Shown piece after piece: positions 45,272 to 56,193 of a DNA stretch of 64,000 bases (within the stretch, counting starts at the first letter, position 1; each line of letters opens with the position of its first letter). The position numbers and the translations under genes were made by a program. The stretch is taken from assembly GCF_905171765.1 (NCBI RefSeq), contig NC_053393.1:65751371-65815370 (forward strand). Reading direction: 5' to 3'. The notes below the pieces were generated by a model. That model ran no database searches. It was not told the DNA's origin and saw nothing but the letters and a program-made list of their open reading frames with translations. The stretch comes from Bufo bufo (Eukaryota; Chordata; Amphibia; Anura; Bufonidae).

Positions 45272-45715
45272 TGTAAAGGACAACTGGGCTCAGTGGTCAT
45301 CAAGACAACATATCAAGACAACACCCTTTGCCATGAAGATGAATGAATGGCTGACCATGTAATAGGTAGCTAGGCCAAGTCAGTGTCTTTTAGCTCTGGC
45401 TGACAAACTGGAGTCCTCTGTGTGGGACTCACGTCTGTGATATCCCCATGCACTACTAGGACATATGGAAACTGGTTGGCATTGTGTAACAATTTTATTA
45501 AATGCAGTATCTTCATTATTATTGTTGGGCCCTATATATTTTGGACCTACTAGACTCGTGAACGTACCTTAAGGTTCTGATATTTTCATATGGTTGCTTG
45601 CAAAGATGCCCAAAAAAAACAACTATACCTCCTCGATCTACCTACAAATCCATAAGTGCGATGTGAAAACATGTTTCTTTATTCTCGTACTACCAGTGGG
45701 TGCATGGTGGCTGGT
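45272..45715. other. Unassigned non-coding stretch
   Basis: No gene or element signature recognised. Confidence 0.4.
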
Positions 45716-46331
45716 ATTTAGACCATGGCAGTAGTTCACCTTGTCTGCACTACTTTCCTTGTTCAATGCAATGCCATTGAAGGGCTGCCAACTGCTGGCT
45801 TCTAGGGTGTTGTATTGTCTCATTTTGTTGACTTGTCTCAGTTCTTGACTGTTCTCTGGACTTTGGTTTGTCATGTACCATGATGCTCTATGTTAGGTCA
45901 GCTATCTATGTCTACTGCTTCCCCTGCGGGAACGGTACCTGTGCTACTCACGATGCTTCTGCCTTGTGCTCCAACCTCTGTATGTCAAAAGACTGCATAT
46001 GTGCCTGGAGCACATTTTAATAAATGAAATGAATGGGAGGCATAAAAAAATGCTCTATATGTGTCTGAGTGTTTTTTGCTTGTTTTCTACACTTCGTGAG
46101 TAGCGCAGGTACCATTCCCGCAGGGGAAGCAGTAGACATAGATAGCTGACCTAACATAGAGCATCATGGTACATGACAAACCAAAGTCCAGAGAACAGTC
46201 AAGAACTGAGACAAGTCAACAAAATGAGACAATACAACACCCTAGAAGCCAGCAGTTGGCAGCCCTTCAATGGCATTGCATTGAACAAGGAAAGTAGTGC
46301 AGACAAGGTGAACTACTGCCATGGTCTAAAT
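45716..46331. repeat. 237-bp inverted repeat with rearranged loop
   Basis: The arms 45716-45952 and 46095-46331 are reverse complements differing at about two positions. The same minus/plus-strand reading (MTNQSPENSQELRQVNKMRQ) therefore appears on both strands. The 142-bp loop contains 45979-46094, which is itself the reverse complement of 46993-47108. The near identity points to a recent event, or to an assembly fold-back. Confidence 0.92.
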
Positions 46332-46800
46332 GGGTATTTAAGTCACCCTGAGCTTAGGTTCCCTGGTGACCAACAAAAGTGTTCTGATAGTTTTGTGCAA
46401 TTGTGATTTTCCTGCTTTCATTCTGCATTTGTTCATGTTTGTGCTCCAGTTTTTACCTGCCCTGCCTGTGTGTGCCAGAACTTCTAATTTCAGTTTTGAT
46501 TCTGTTAACCCTGTCCGTCTGCCTCGTCTGTGGTTCTGCCAAGTATTCACCCTGCCTGCCTGTGTGTTCCACCATCTACTCTTCAACTGTGCTGTCCTGA
46601 TCTCAGAAATCAAACTATAACTGCGGTTGTCCTGCATTTTTGGTGATTTTTCTGTATCCTGAGCTTTTGCTGCTTGCACCATGGTCCCTGACCACTGTTG
46701 GACTACACCAGGACTATCCCAGGAGATATCGGTCAGGTAGCTTCCCTGCAGCAAAGGCCAGATACCTGTAAAGGGGTTAAAGGTTGAATTCTAGGGGAGT
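46332..46800 (+). repeat. Dispersed repeat copy B (LTR-like)
   Basis: Aligns in order with 22500-22684 plus 23156-23520 (ggttccctggtgacca, a cctgcctgtgt series, gactatcccaggag, aaaggggttaaagg). It lacks the MITE present in copy A. Short plus-strand frames here are not conserved between the copies. Confidence 0.55.
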
Positions 46801-47922
46801 GCTGGAATAATACCCTTAGGTGATGTTCACACAATGGATTTTGAAAATCCAACTACAAAATTCAGAGCGGAATCCGTGTTATTTGTAAGTGTTTTCGTGT
46901 GGTTTTTGACACATTTTTTAACCAATGTGTGTTTACTTCCATACAAAACTGCATTCTCAGCTCATGGTTTTTGGAACAGATCCACACCAAAAAAGTGTAG
47001 AAAACAAGCAAAAAACACTCAGACACATATAGAGCATTTTTTTATGCCTCCCATTCATTTCATTTATTAAAATGTGCTCCAGGCACATATGCAGTCTTTT
47101 GACATACATAGAACTAAGCAAAAAGGTCAAACTTGATGCTTGTGGGCCCCAATGCACATTCTAAAATAGAGCCCCCCACCTACCATGTGCTATTTATAAT
47201 ACTGGTGCCTTCTGATATGGCAGGTGGACCTTTTGATCTTCTCAGGCCCCAAGTGTGACTTCTACTTCTGCATTTCTGGACAAATCAAGTTTATACAATA
47301 AGACTATAGGGCACAATCTTTAGTTGGTCCTGCACATGGAAGGGAACATATACATATTTAGATGGCTATGCTTACTCCTGTAACAAAAAAAAAGGACATT
47401 TCCTTTAGGAAACTACTATGTTACTTTTCTGTAGAAACTTTTTGAAGACTAAACACTTACTCTTGACAAAATATCCATGCTCTGCCATTTCTTTCCCCTA
47501 TCATTTCAAAATTAGTGATGCAAAGTATTATTCCGCAGCGTCCCAGAAGTCAATGTAGAGAGATAATGCTCGAGTGACTACATTCAATCTTGTACCGAAA
47601 ACAAAAACTATACAAATAAATATTTTTGTTTCACTTAAATGCATCCAATTTGCAGTCATACTGTGTGCAGTCTGGAGCTATTGCTGTACTCTCTGCGCAT
47701 CATTTACCAGTAATCCAAAAATGATGTCCTATATGTTTTCAGCAGCACAAGTCCATGGCTGGTACATGATGCAAGTACTGATAGATTTCTGCATTATCAC
47801 AAGATTGTTGGTATTGTCTGCTTCAAATCACAATATGGAAAGTCAGGAAATAATTGGGAGAGCCCCTAAGGAATAATGTAATGAAGATAGTGGGGAACCT
47901 GCCGGGGTGGTAGCATCATTGC
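46801..47922. other. Unassigned, contains the template of an inverted copy
   Basis: 46993-47108 is identical, reverse complemented, to 45979-46094. It contains the gtgtagaaaacaagcaaaaa and cactcagacacatatagagc segments. The rest is non-coding, with no element ends recognised. Confidence 0.45.
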
Positions 47923-48147
47923 CTTAAAGGGGATATCTAATGATTAATTTAAAAAGTGAAAATCAGAAATCATGCAGTACGTGACAATCTCTTTCTAGCA
48001 AAGCTAGAACCAGCCCTGTACCCCTCAAAGATCAAGAGCTCCCCCCATTTATTGCTCCAACTGCTCTGCTAGATTTATTTCAGGCTGGCAGCTCAAGAGG
48101 AGTGTCCATTCTCAGTCGGCAGATCATGTCTGCTGCAGCTCTCCCCA

Positions 48148-48988
48148 TGTAACTGCATTTATATCTTTATTGTAATATATCCTTTTCATTTGCACTTTTA
48201 TTACACTATAGCTGCACTGTGGAAAGGGTTAATGCCCAGCCAGCTAATACTGAGAGACTTTATTACTTTCTACCTATGGAAAATTTTGGTGGGGGAAAAA
48301 ACAGACACACTGACCTTTTGACTGTGCAATTTAGCTCAATTTTTATGTTTGAATACTTATTTATGTTTGAAAAAACTGCTTATTCATTCCCATAGGCTTG
48401 CATTGAAGCTCTATACAAGTCTTTGATATAAATTATAACAATGTTTCTGTTTAGGCTGTGATTCTCCACTCCACCCCTCCCACTAGAAGGCTCTAGTTCA
48501 GCTAGAAACTGTATATAAGGAGAGCAGTCAGAGCCCCTAGTTGTCTACAGATAGGGACCATCGCTTAGTAAGAGAGACTCTATCAGACTGCACAAGTGAT
48601 CAGAAGTAGACACTGAGATAGAGATGCTAAGCCACAGATCCCGGGTTACCAGCCTGTTGACCAGGGCTCCAGTCAGACACAGACCCTGATCTACCAGTCT
48701 TTGGCCAGGGTACAAGCCTTCTGAGAGAGAGAGAGGGACAGCTAGCTCAGGCCTTTCCTCAGCATCAAATATTCATTTTTCTGCCAGGGAGGAGACTGGA
48801 GAAGCCAGCTCAGTGCATTGCCTGTATTGTTCTGCACCTGAATTCCTCCAGTAAAGAGGCACCCTGGTTTACTGCAGACCCTGACTCCCTGGACTTATTT
48901 ACCATTGGGGTGCACCACGCCTTACCATCCCTTGGGGTTGGGAACACCCTAAACCTGGCCACTGCACGTCCACCTCAGCAATGTTACA
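48148..48988 (+). mobile_element. Probable solo LTR
   Basis: A ~841-bp block starting TGTAACTGCATTTATATC and ending CAGCAATGTTACA, so it has TG...CA ends and a short TGTAAC/GTTACA inverted pair. It contains tatataaggagagcagtcag (~48512), a candidate promoter about 60% along, and cctccagtaaagaggc (~48848). No 5-bp target duplication was found (cccca versus gacag). No internal retroelement sequence is attached. It interrupts the T2-like MITE. Confidence 0.55.
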
Positions 48989-49109
48989 GACAGATGTGGA
49001 CAGAGAAAAACAGGGGAAAAAATTAACAGCAGATGGCGTTATACAGATTCATTTTATTGAATTAATCTAAAATTTTTAATGACATTACAATTACAAAATT
49101 ATTTATATC

Positions 49110-50089
49110 TAGTGATGAGCAGCATAGGCAATATTCGTTTTCGCGATATTTCACAAATTTTTAGCCTAATATTCGCAATAAATTAGCAAATTCTAGAATT
49201 CGTGATCTCCAGTCATTATTTTCTTGATTGCGGAAATTGGCAATGTAATATGCGCGTATTGCGCACGCAATACAGGCGTGGCTCACTTTTGAGAAATTTT
49301 TCAAGCTGCTAGAAGTTTCCTGAGACTGGAGAAAATGCACAGTACAGTAATTCCTATCACACTACCTAACACCCTGCACTGGAACAGCTACACTATATCA
49401 CCTACACTGACTATCTTCCACTAACTATCTGTATTATAACATGTGACTACCTGACAGAAAAAGACAATGAATCCACATCTTTGCACAGATTTGGCCTTTT
49501 AAAGGCATGTGGTCCTAAAATTTTGATCAGCTGGAAAACAGCCTGTTTCAGTTTATTCATTGTTTTCATTAAATTGAATGCTCAAAAAATGTTTTGTCTC
49601 ACTCCCATTTCTTCTCGTTGCATGTTGAAGCTCTACTTGGAACCTTTTTAAGATCCAGCCATGCTAAATATGATTTTTTTGCCATTTTTCAAGTGGTCTT
49701 AAACTTTTGATCAGGACTGTATATATGAACTAACTATCTAATGTAATTGGATAAGGAATAGGATCCAGATGAAAGCACAGAGCACAGCAATGTCACTGCT
49801 CTCTCTCTCAGAACTGCAAAAAACAGCAGAAAATGGCTGCTGGGGAGGTTCTTATATAGTAAGGGGTAAGCAACTGTCCTATTGGTTGCTAGGGATGTTG
49901 CTAAGCTCAGACAAAGATATTGCAGCCTTCTCATTGGTCCACAAGCAAGAAGGGAGGTTACTGATGAAAGAAAATCTAGAATATTCATGATTACGAAGAT
50001 ATAGCACTATATTCTAAGCCTTCGCAAATTCTCGAAGTGCCGAAATTTGCGATAAAAATTTGCGGTTAGAATATTTTCGATCAACACTA
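49110..50089. mobile_element. hAT MITE of the TAGTGATGAGC type, with a Tc1 piece inside
   Basis: Begins TAGTGATGAGCAGCATAGGC and ends TTTTCGATCAACACTA, with flanking octamers tttatatc (49102-49109) and ttcatatc (50090-50097), seven of eight matching. The ends have the alternating ttcgcga/cgaatatt composition of this frog-associated family. It is interrupted by a Tc1 end at about 49436-49722. Confidence 0.8.
49436..49722 (-). mobile_element. Tc1-type transposon end fragment
   Basis: On the minus strand it begins acagtcctgatcaaaagttt plus aagaccacttgaaaaatggc and runs to gtctttttctgtcaggtagt. This is the 5' non-coding end of a Tc1-type element as I know it. The coding region and the other end are absent, and a TA is at the outer edge. 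It lies inside the hAT MITE. Recognition rests on remembered family sequence. Confidence 0.6.
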
Positions 50090-50115
50090 TTCATATCCAG
50101 GTGCTGGTTTAAAAC

Positions 50116-50300
50116 ATGTAATTTATTCAATGAAACCTCTGCACTTTCTATTCTTAGGAGCCCTGTGGGCAGTGCTTCTTAGTGACTGACAGCTATCTGT
50201 CTAGGCTTAGTCATACAGTGCTAGCTGTTACTGATTGGGACCGCCCACATGACTCCTAAGCATAGAAGGACCAGAGGTTTCGTTTAATAAATTACAAGGT
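50116..50300. mobile_element. Hairpin MITE (uninterrupted copy)
   Basis: The left half gtaatttattcaatgaaacc and ctttctattcttaggagccc is mirrored by ctcctaagcatagaaggacc and ggtttcgtttaataaattac. At 25345-27110 the same repeat is split by a 1.6-kb hAT element, so this copy represents the pre-insertion state. Confidence 0.7.
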
Positions 50301-50675
50301 TTACTGAATCTTTTCCCTTAACAATCCATCAATCTGCTCAGCTCCTCCTGCTCTATAACCTGCTGCCTGCAGATTGCACCGGATTTTCATGGTGACAGGT
50401 TCTTTTTACCATTACAGAATAATCCAAACTTAGGGTCCATTCACACGTCTGCAATTTCGTTCCGCATTTTGCGGAACGAAATTACGGACCCATTCATTTC
50501 TATGGGGCAGCACGATGTGCTGCCCGGATCCGCACTTCTGGGTCCGCAATTCCGTTCCCGAAAAAAATAGAACATGTCCTATTCTTGTCCGCAATTGCGG
50601 ACAAGAATAGGCATATTCTATTAGTGCCGGCAAAGTGCGGTCGACAAAATGTGGAACGCACATCGCCGATGTCCG

Positions 50676-51366
50676 TGTAACGGTCACGTCCACACACACA
50701 CAGGGGGAAGGGTAGTGACCACTGCGCTCCACCCTCACCCCTGGCCCTGCCTACTTGCCTCACGAGTCCTGATGACAGGGGACAACTGGACGGCAGTCCC
50801 TAACTTAGGATATGTGCAGGGAAGACAGACAAGACAAAATACGGAACATGAACGGACCGGGTCAGAACCAAGAGAGCTACGCAGTACAACGGATTAAGCA
50901 AAGAATGGTCAGGAGAAGCCGGGGTCAAATACCAGGAGAGTAGCGAAGTACAAGAGGAGTCCTAAGAGAGTAGTCAGGTGGGAGCCGAGGTCACAATACC
51001 AGGATGGATGCGCAGTACAGGAGGAGCAGGCAGAGGATCGTCAGGGAACAGGATCAGGTAAGTATTCAGTAGTCCAACAAATAGCCAGGAACCTAGAAAT
51101 TAACAGGCAACCTGTGACCAGCAGGCTGCCTGTATTTATAGTGGGGAGTGAGGGTCATGTGACGTGGCCAGCGTCACATGACCGACAGACCAACCAGTCG
51201 AGCACCGAGTGATCAGCTCGGCGCTCAAGGCAGACTAGGAGCAGGGAGCCACCAAGCCAGCAAAGCTGCACTGGGAATGAGGTCAAGCACAGATCCTCAT
51301 TCCCAAAGCTAAGCAACAGGTCTGCGGGAAATGGGGGACCAAGTGCACCTTCGGAACCCCGTGACA
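50676..51366 (-). repeat. Gypsy 3' LTR
   Basis: A 691-bp LTR, the 3' copy because the element is on the minus strand. It contains TATAAATA at 51140-51133 (minus). It differs from the 5' LTR at six positions and by two bases in a CA run. Confidence 0.93.
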
Positions 51367-51380
51367 GTAACCCCCCTTTT
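51367..51380 (-). promoter_or_regulatory. Polypurine tract
   Basis: Minus-strand AAAAGGGGGGTTAC immediately before the 3' LTR, in the position where plus-strand DNA synthesis is primed. Confidence 0.8.
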
Positions 51381-51404
51381 ACAAGGGGCCACCGGACCCA
51401 AGAG

Positions 51405-52199
51405 TTAAGGCGATGGCTTTTCAGGGTGTTCTAAATGAAATTTACGAACAAGTCTAGGAGCATGAACCTCCCTAGCAGGTACCCAAGATCTCTCTTTAGG
51501 TCCATACCCCTTCCAGTGAATCAGGTACTGCAAGGCATTACGCACCTTCCTGACATCCACTATTTTAGACACCACATACTCGACAGCATCATTAACAAGA
51601 ACTTGCGGAGGCGAGGCTTTTGATGGTACTACCGGTTCAAAATATTTTTTAAGCAGAGATTTATGGAACACATTATGAATGTGGAATGACTCGGGCAGCT
51701 CCAACCTAAAAGATACCGGGTTAATCACTTCCGTGATCTTATATGGTCCAATAAAACGAGGAGCAAATTTTTTAGAAGTTACCTTGAGAGATAGATTCTG
51801 GGAGGACAACCATACTTTATCCCCAACCTGAAAGTTCACCCCCCTTGAACGTCTCCTATCGGCCTTGAGTTTTTGAGAACTTTGAGCCTTTTCTAGGTTC
51901 GATTGAACCCGGGCCCAAACTGTGCACAGTTCGGAGGAGAGTTTATCCGCTTCAGGGTTAGAGGAGGAGACGGACGACCCAGAATGAAAACGGGGATGAA
52001 AACCATGGTTACAAAAGAAAGGGGAGACCCCAGCAGAAGAATTGACACGGTTATTCAAAGCAAATATAGCCAACGGAAGGAATTTGACCCATAATTGCTG
52101 GTCATCAGCAACATACAACCTCAAGAATTGTTCCACAGACTGATTAAGGCGTTCAGTCTGCCCATTACTCTCAGGATGGTAGGCGGAAGAAAAAGACAA
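51405..52199 (-). pseudogene. Gypsy integrase C-terminus with chromodomain
   Basis: Opens with SSAYHPESNGQTERLNQSVE, which holds the third catalytic residue of integrase (Glu). It continues through the GPY-type module (KFAPRFIGPYKITEVINPVS, FRLELP). It ends in a chromodomain: VEYVVSKIVDVRKVRNALQY, then LIHWKGYGPKERSWVP. Chromodomains guide integration by binding modified histones and define chromoviruses. The 264-codon frame is intact from the preceding TAA to the stop at 51405, 39 bases before the 3' LTR. Confidence 0.92.
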
Positions 52200-52655
52200 T
52201 TAAATTTTACATCTTTGACAGAAGGCCCTCCAGAATTTGGACGCAAACTGCACACCCCTGTCAGAAACAATATTTTCCGGGATGCCATGTAAACGAACAA
52301 TCTCTTTCACAAAAATAGACGCCAGGGTTTTAGCATTCGGAAGTTTAGACAGGGGAATGAAATGAACCATCTTGCTAAACCTATCGACCACTACCCAAAC
52401 CACAGTCTTACCCTACGCCAGCGGTAGGTCAGTTATAAAGTCCTTCGAGATATGGGACCAGGGTCTACTGGGAATGGGTAGAGGTCATAGGTTACCAGCA
52501 GGGCGAGTCCTAGGTGTCTTAGACCTGGCACAAACCTCACAGGCTGACACGTAGGACTTGACATCCCTGGTCAGAGTGGGCCACCAATAGGACCTAGAAA
52601 CCAGATCCTTAGTGCCCTCAACACCCGGATGTCCACAAAAGGCAGAATCGTGACA
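52200..52655 (-). pseudogene. Gypsy integrase, zinc-binding domain and first part of core
   Basis: Reads through several stops (TAG near 52412; TGA within the NLLP-like segment near 52483). It contains the HHCC-type segment (HDSAFCGHPGVEGTKDLV, then YVSACEVCARSK). The core follows with KDFITDLP, catalytic Asp although the usual Met-Asp is Lys-Asp, and [15 protein letters not shown] with [12 protein letters not shown], the second Asp. A single TAA ends the frame at 52202-52200 before the last core block. Confidence 0.86.
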
Positions 52656-53992
52656 CTACCCCAACAGCTGGAGACGAAATTGTACGGGAACAAACAACTT
52701 ATCTGTTGGAGTGGATGCCGGTGCCAGATGTTGTTCAGCCTCAATGCGAGCCGAGATATCCTGGGTTAGAGCTGCTAAGAAGATGTTTGCTGGTAGGATG
52801 GATTCAGGCGGCGTCTCAGTGGGTTGAAAGGCATGGAAGCTCCGGGACAATGCGTCTGCCTTCACATTTTTACTTCCCGGCCTGAACGTAATGGAGAAAT
52901 CAAAACGGGTAAAAAACAGAGCCCATCGGGCTTGTCGGGGATTCAACCTCTTAGCCGACTCGAGAAACATTAGGTTTTTATGATCAGTGACAACAGTTAC
53001 TCGATGCCTTGCCCCCTCCAAAAAATGCCTCCACTCCTCAAATGCCCATTTAATAGCCAGCAGCTCCCTATTCCCAATGTCGTACTTTCTCTCCGTGGGA
53101 GAGAATTTCCTGGAGAAGAAGGCACACGGTCTCAGGTTAGTGAGGCTAGCAGGACCCTGTGAAAGAACTGCTCCTGCGCCGTCCTCGGACGCATCTACCT
53201 CCACAATAAAGGGTCTCTCCTGATCAGGCTGGATCAGAATGGGAGCGCTACTAAATGACTTTTTTAATGTTTCAAATGAAGAAATGGCCTTGGTAGACCA
53301 ATTCTCCAAATCCGCCCCTTTCTTAGTAAGGTCGGTCAATGGCTTAGCAATTACAGAAAAATTCATGATAAATTTACGATAGTAATTAGCGAAACCCAAA
53401 AACCATTGTAAAGCCTTTAAGGATGAAGGCCTTACCCATTCCTTAATTGCTAAAACCTTACCAGGATCCATCTTAGAGGCGTGAGGAGTCAAAACATGCC
53501 CTAGAAACAGTATCTCCTGTACACCAAAGTCACATTTCTCTTGCTTAGCGGAGAGCTGGTTCTCCCTCAACACCTCTAATACTTGTTTGACATGAGACAC
53601 ATGAGATTCGAAATCAGGAGAGAATATCAAAATGTCGTCAAGATAGACTATAATAAATTTACCTAAGAACTCTCTAAGAATATCGTTCATTAAGTTTTGG
53701 AACACAGCTGGGGCATTGCTGAGTCCAAAAGGCATCACCTGATATTCAAAGTGTCCTATCGGAGTATTGAACGCTGTCTTCCATTCGTCTCCCTCCTTGA
53801 TTCGATTAGATTGTATGCCCCTTTCAGGTCAATCTTGGAAAACCAGGTTGCCCCCAGAACCTGGTTAAATAAATCCGGAATCAATGGGAGAGAGTATCTA
53901 TTTTGGACAGTGATCTTATTTAATCTCCGGTAATCAATACAAGGCCTAAGACCACCATCCTTCTTTTTAACAAAGAAAAACCCTGCTCCCAT
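52656..53992 (-). pseudogene. Gypsy reverse transcriptase and RNase H, frameshifted
   Basis: Begins [20 protein letters not shown] and continues to [13 protein letters not shown] (motif A, catalytic Asp). After a frameshift near 53740-53760 come MPFGLSNAPAVFQNLMND and IIVYLDDILIFS (motif C, YLDD). The tether and RNase H follow: PFIVEVDASEDGAGAVLSQ, WRHFLEGARHRVTVVTDHKN and KNVKADALSR. The frame stops at 52656, just before the integrase lead-in. The solo LTR lies immediately upstream. Confidence 0.9.
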
Positions 53993-54035
53993 AGGAGAGA
54001 CTGAAGGTCTAATATGCCCATTAGCAAGGCTCTCC

Positions 54036-54695
54036 TATCACGGTCGGCGTGACTATCACATACGTGACGCAGAGGGAGGGAACAAGGAAGGCCCTGTCCA
54101 AGTGAGAGGGAAGGTGGTGACCCCTGACTCACCTAGCGGCTGGCACCTGGCTGCCCTGACGTCCCTAGACGGGTTCCTCACCCGTACGCCGATCACGTGC
54201 CTAAAGCCCTGGCTTTCCCTAAGCTGAGCCCTAGATAGTGAACAGGGCGGTGGGAACACTAGTCCGCCCCACTAGCTCTAAAGGAAAACACCAAGGGAAG
54301 GACAGACAATACAAACTCAACATATAATCCCAGGTGGGCGACAACAGGAGACAACAAGAAGCCCAACAGGGATCCGGAGGGTAGCACTCTGGAACGACAA
54401 CCAGGATTCACAACTCCAGTGGGTCAGTATAGATGTCCAGGCAGGAAGCTCTATAACTGGCAACTAGAGAAGTGTAAGGGGAGAATATAAGGAGGTTGGG
54501 AGTGGCAGACAAGAAACAGCTGAGGAGGAGAAGCTACGGATCCCTGATTGAGACAAAAAGGATAGCAAGGCAAACACAGAAAACAATCACTAAGAAACAA
54601 CGTGATCTTTAGATATAGAGCGCGCAGCCACCCGCTGCGACCTCCTGACCCCGGGTATAACGGAGTCAGACGTGGCTCTTGATACCCTCGTGACA
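54036..54695. mobile_element. Foreign solo LTR inserted in the Gypsy pol gene
   Basis: A 660-bp block starts TATCACGGTCGGCGTGACT (plus) and ends CCCTCGTGACA. On the minus strand this is TGTCACGAGGG ... CCGTGATA, with 5-bp duplications tctcc on both sides (54031-54035 and 54696-54700). It lies between pol codons for AMEDYIKE and the RT start. No internal sequence remains, so it is a solo LTR formed by recombination. It is unlike the host element's LTR except for a similar start. Confidence 0.88.
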
Positions 54696-54805
54696 TCTCC
54701 TTAATATAATCTTCCATAGCCTTGCGTTCGGGCCCTGAAAGATTATAAATTCGCCCTTTAGGAAATTCGGCACCCTCTATTAGCTCTATGGCGCAATCAT
54801 AAGGT

Positions 54806-55564
54806 CTATGGGGGGGGGGGTAGAACCTCTGGAATAGGGGATGAGAATACATCAGAATATTCTTTAATAACTGAAGGTAATGTATTAGACCTTACTGAAA
54901 CCCCAGCCTGGACCACGGACAAGCATGAGTCACACTTAGGTCCCCATTTCACCAACTCTCCTTTGAACCAATCAATTGTGGGGTTATGTAAATGGAGCCA
55001 AGGCAACCCTAGTACCAAGACAAAAAGAGAACATCTCTCGGATTAGCACACACCCACGGTCAGAGAAATTTCAGAGGTACATGACCTTACCGTACCACCA
55101 ATCAGGGGAGTAGCATCAATAGCCATGACATGGATAGGTGTAGGTAAAGCAAACATTGGAATACCCAATTTACTAGCAAATTCTAAGTCAATAAAGCTGG
55201 CCGCTGACCCGGAATCAATAAAGGCCTTACCCGGCCACTTATTAACCCCCAGAGAAATTGTTATGGGTACCAAAAGCTTATATTTAGAAAAATCAGGGTG
55301 TACCTGGTCTTTAGGTTGTCTTGCCTTAGGAGACTTGTCAGAGAGGACCCTCTTAGGACACTTGTTGATCCAATGGCCAGGATCTCCACAGTAGAAGCAC
55401 TCTCCGCGTCTGCGACGAAGATTACCCCGGGTCATGCCAACCTGCATGGGATCCTCGGTGGAGACCTCAGTGTTGTCCCTGGAAAAGGCCTCTGGCTGGA
55501 CCACCATCTGAGAACAGAACTGTCGTTCTTGTCGTCTCTCTAGCTCGTCGGTCAAGTCGGACAA
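54806..55564 (-). pseudogene. Gypsy zinc knuckle and aspartic protease region
   Basis: The minus-strand frame has CFYCGDPGHWINKC, a CCHC zinc knuckle that would bind genomic RNA, then KAFIDSGSAASFID, the DSG protease active site. A TAA at 55045-55043 stops the frame after EISLTVGVC. The same reading continues beyond it with LGLPWLHLHNPTIDW, the conserved end of the protease, and reaches a C-run (54811-54820) where a slip shifts the frame again. Confidence 0.87.
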
Positions 55565-56165
55565 CTAGGGTCATCATCTCCTCTAAGGTCTCTGGAACTT
55601 GATAACTGACTAATAAATCTTTTAAATTATCAGACAGACCAGACCTAAACTGACTCTTCAGGGCTGGTTCATTCCATCCAGAGGGGACACACCACCGTCT
55701 GAATTGGGTGCAATACTCTTCCGCAGGGAGATGGCCCTGAACCAGTGCCCTAAGAGCCGTCTCGGCTACCAGGGCCCTGTCTGGTTCATCATAGAGGGTA
55801 CCCAGGGCCTGAAAAAACCCCTCCACGGAAGTCAGACAACTGGCCCCAGGAGGTAACGAGAATGCCCAGTCCTGGGGATCACCCTGTAGTAGAGAAATGA
55901 TAATCCCCACGTGTTGGCTCTCGGGACCGGAGGACCCGGGGCGCAAACGGAAGTAGAGTTTGCAACTCTCCTTAAAGGAGAGAAACCTCTTCCGGTCTCC
56001 AGAAAAGGGTTCTGGGAGCTTGATCTGGGGTTCAAAATGTGGACTGGAAGGCAGAGGAGTGGAAGAACCTTGCCCTAACTCAAAAGAACGGAGTTTCTCT
56101 CCTAGCTCCTGCACCATCTGTGTCAAGTTAGAGACATGGTCAGTCAGGGTAATAATAGAATTCAT
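55467..56165 (-). pseudogene. Gypsy Gag (capsid region), frameshifted
   Basis: The minus-strand ATG at 56165 is 28 bases after the LTR. The start MNSIITLTDHVSNLTQMVQE is coiled-coil-like. It is followed by KLPEPFSGDRKRFLSFKESC and the DPQDWAFSLPP region typical of Gypsy/sushi capsids, then SQFRSGLSDNLKDLLVSYQV. A one-base shift near 55563 sends this frame off course. The true continuation, with SDLTDELERRQER and the zinc knuckle, is in the next frame (55564-55043). Confidence 0.85.
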
Positions 56166-56182
56166 GATACAGTGGTTGTTGG

Positions 56183-56192
56183 GCCTGTTAAT
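56183..56192 (-). promoter_or_regulatory. Putative self-priming primer-binding site
   Basis: Minus-strand ATTAACAGGC, one base after the end of the 5' LTR. It is the exact complement of GCCTGTTAAT at 56628-56619 in the same LTR, the expected 5' end of the transcript. No tRNA-type TGG start is present at this position. Tf1 and sushi elements prime reverse transcription from their own RNA 5' end in this way. Confidence 0.6.
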
Positions 56193-56193
56193 C

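Larger units (their letters stand above)
47923..50115. mobile_element. T2-like MITE split by two insertions
   Basis: It begins cttaaaggggatatctaatg. Its successive pieces (47923-48147, 48989-49109, 50090-50115) follow, in reverse complement, the order of the MITE at 27814-28241. For example, gctctttctagcaaagctag-type sequence mirrors 28150-28170, and ccaggtgctggtttaaaac mirrors gttttcaaaccagcccctg. The expected right end is missing beyond ~50115. An LTR and a hAT MITE separate the pieces. Confidence 0.65.

Noticed and set aside
45638..46406. The peptide MTNQSPENSQELRQVNKMRQ encoded on both strands, as a conserved small gene
   Set aside because: Duplicate reading of the two arms of one inverted repeat; no independent conservation.
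48148..48988. Complete LTR retrotransposon
   Set aside because: Only one LTR-like block, without internal proteins or a target duplication; listed as a probable solo LTR.
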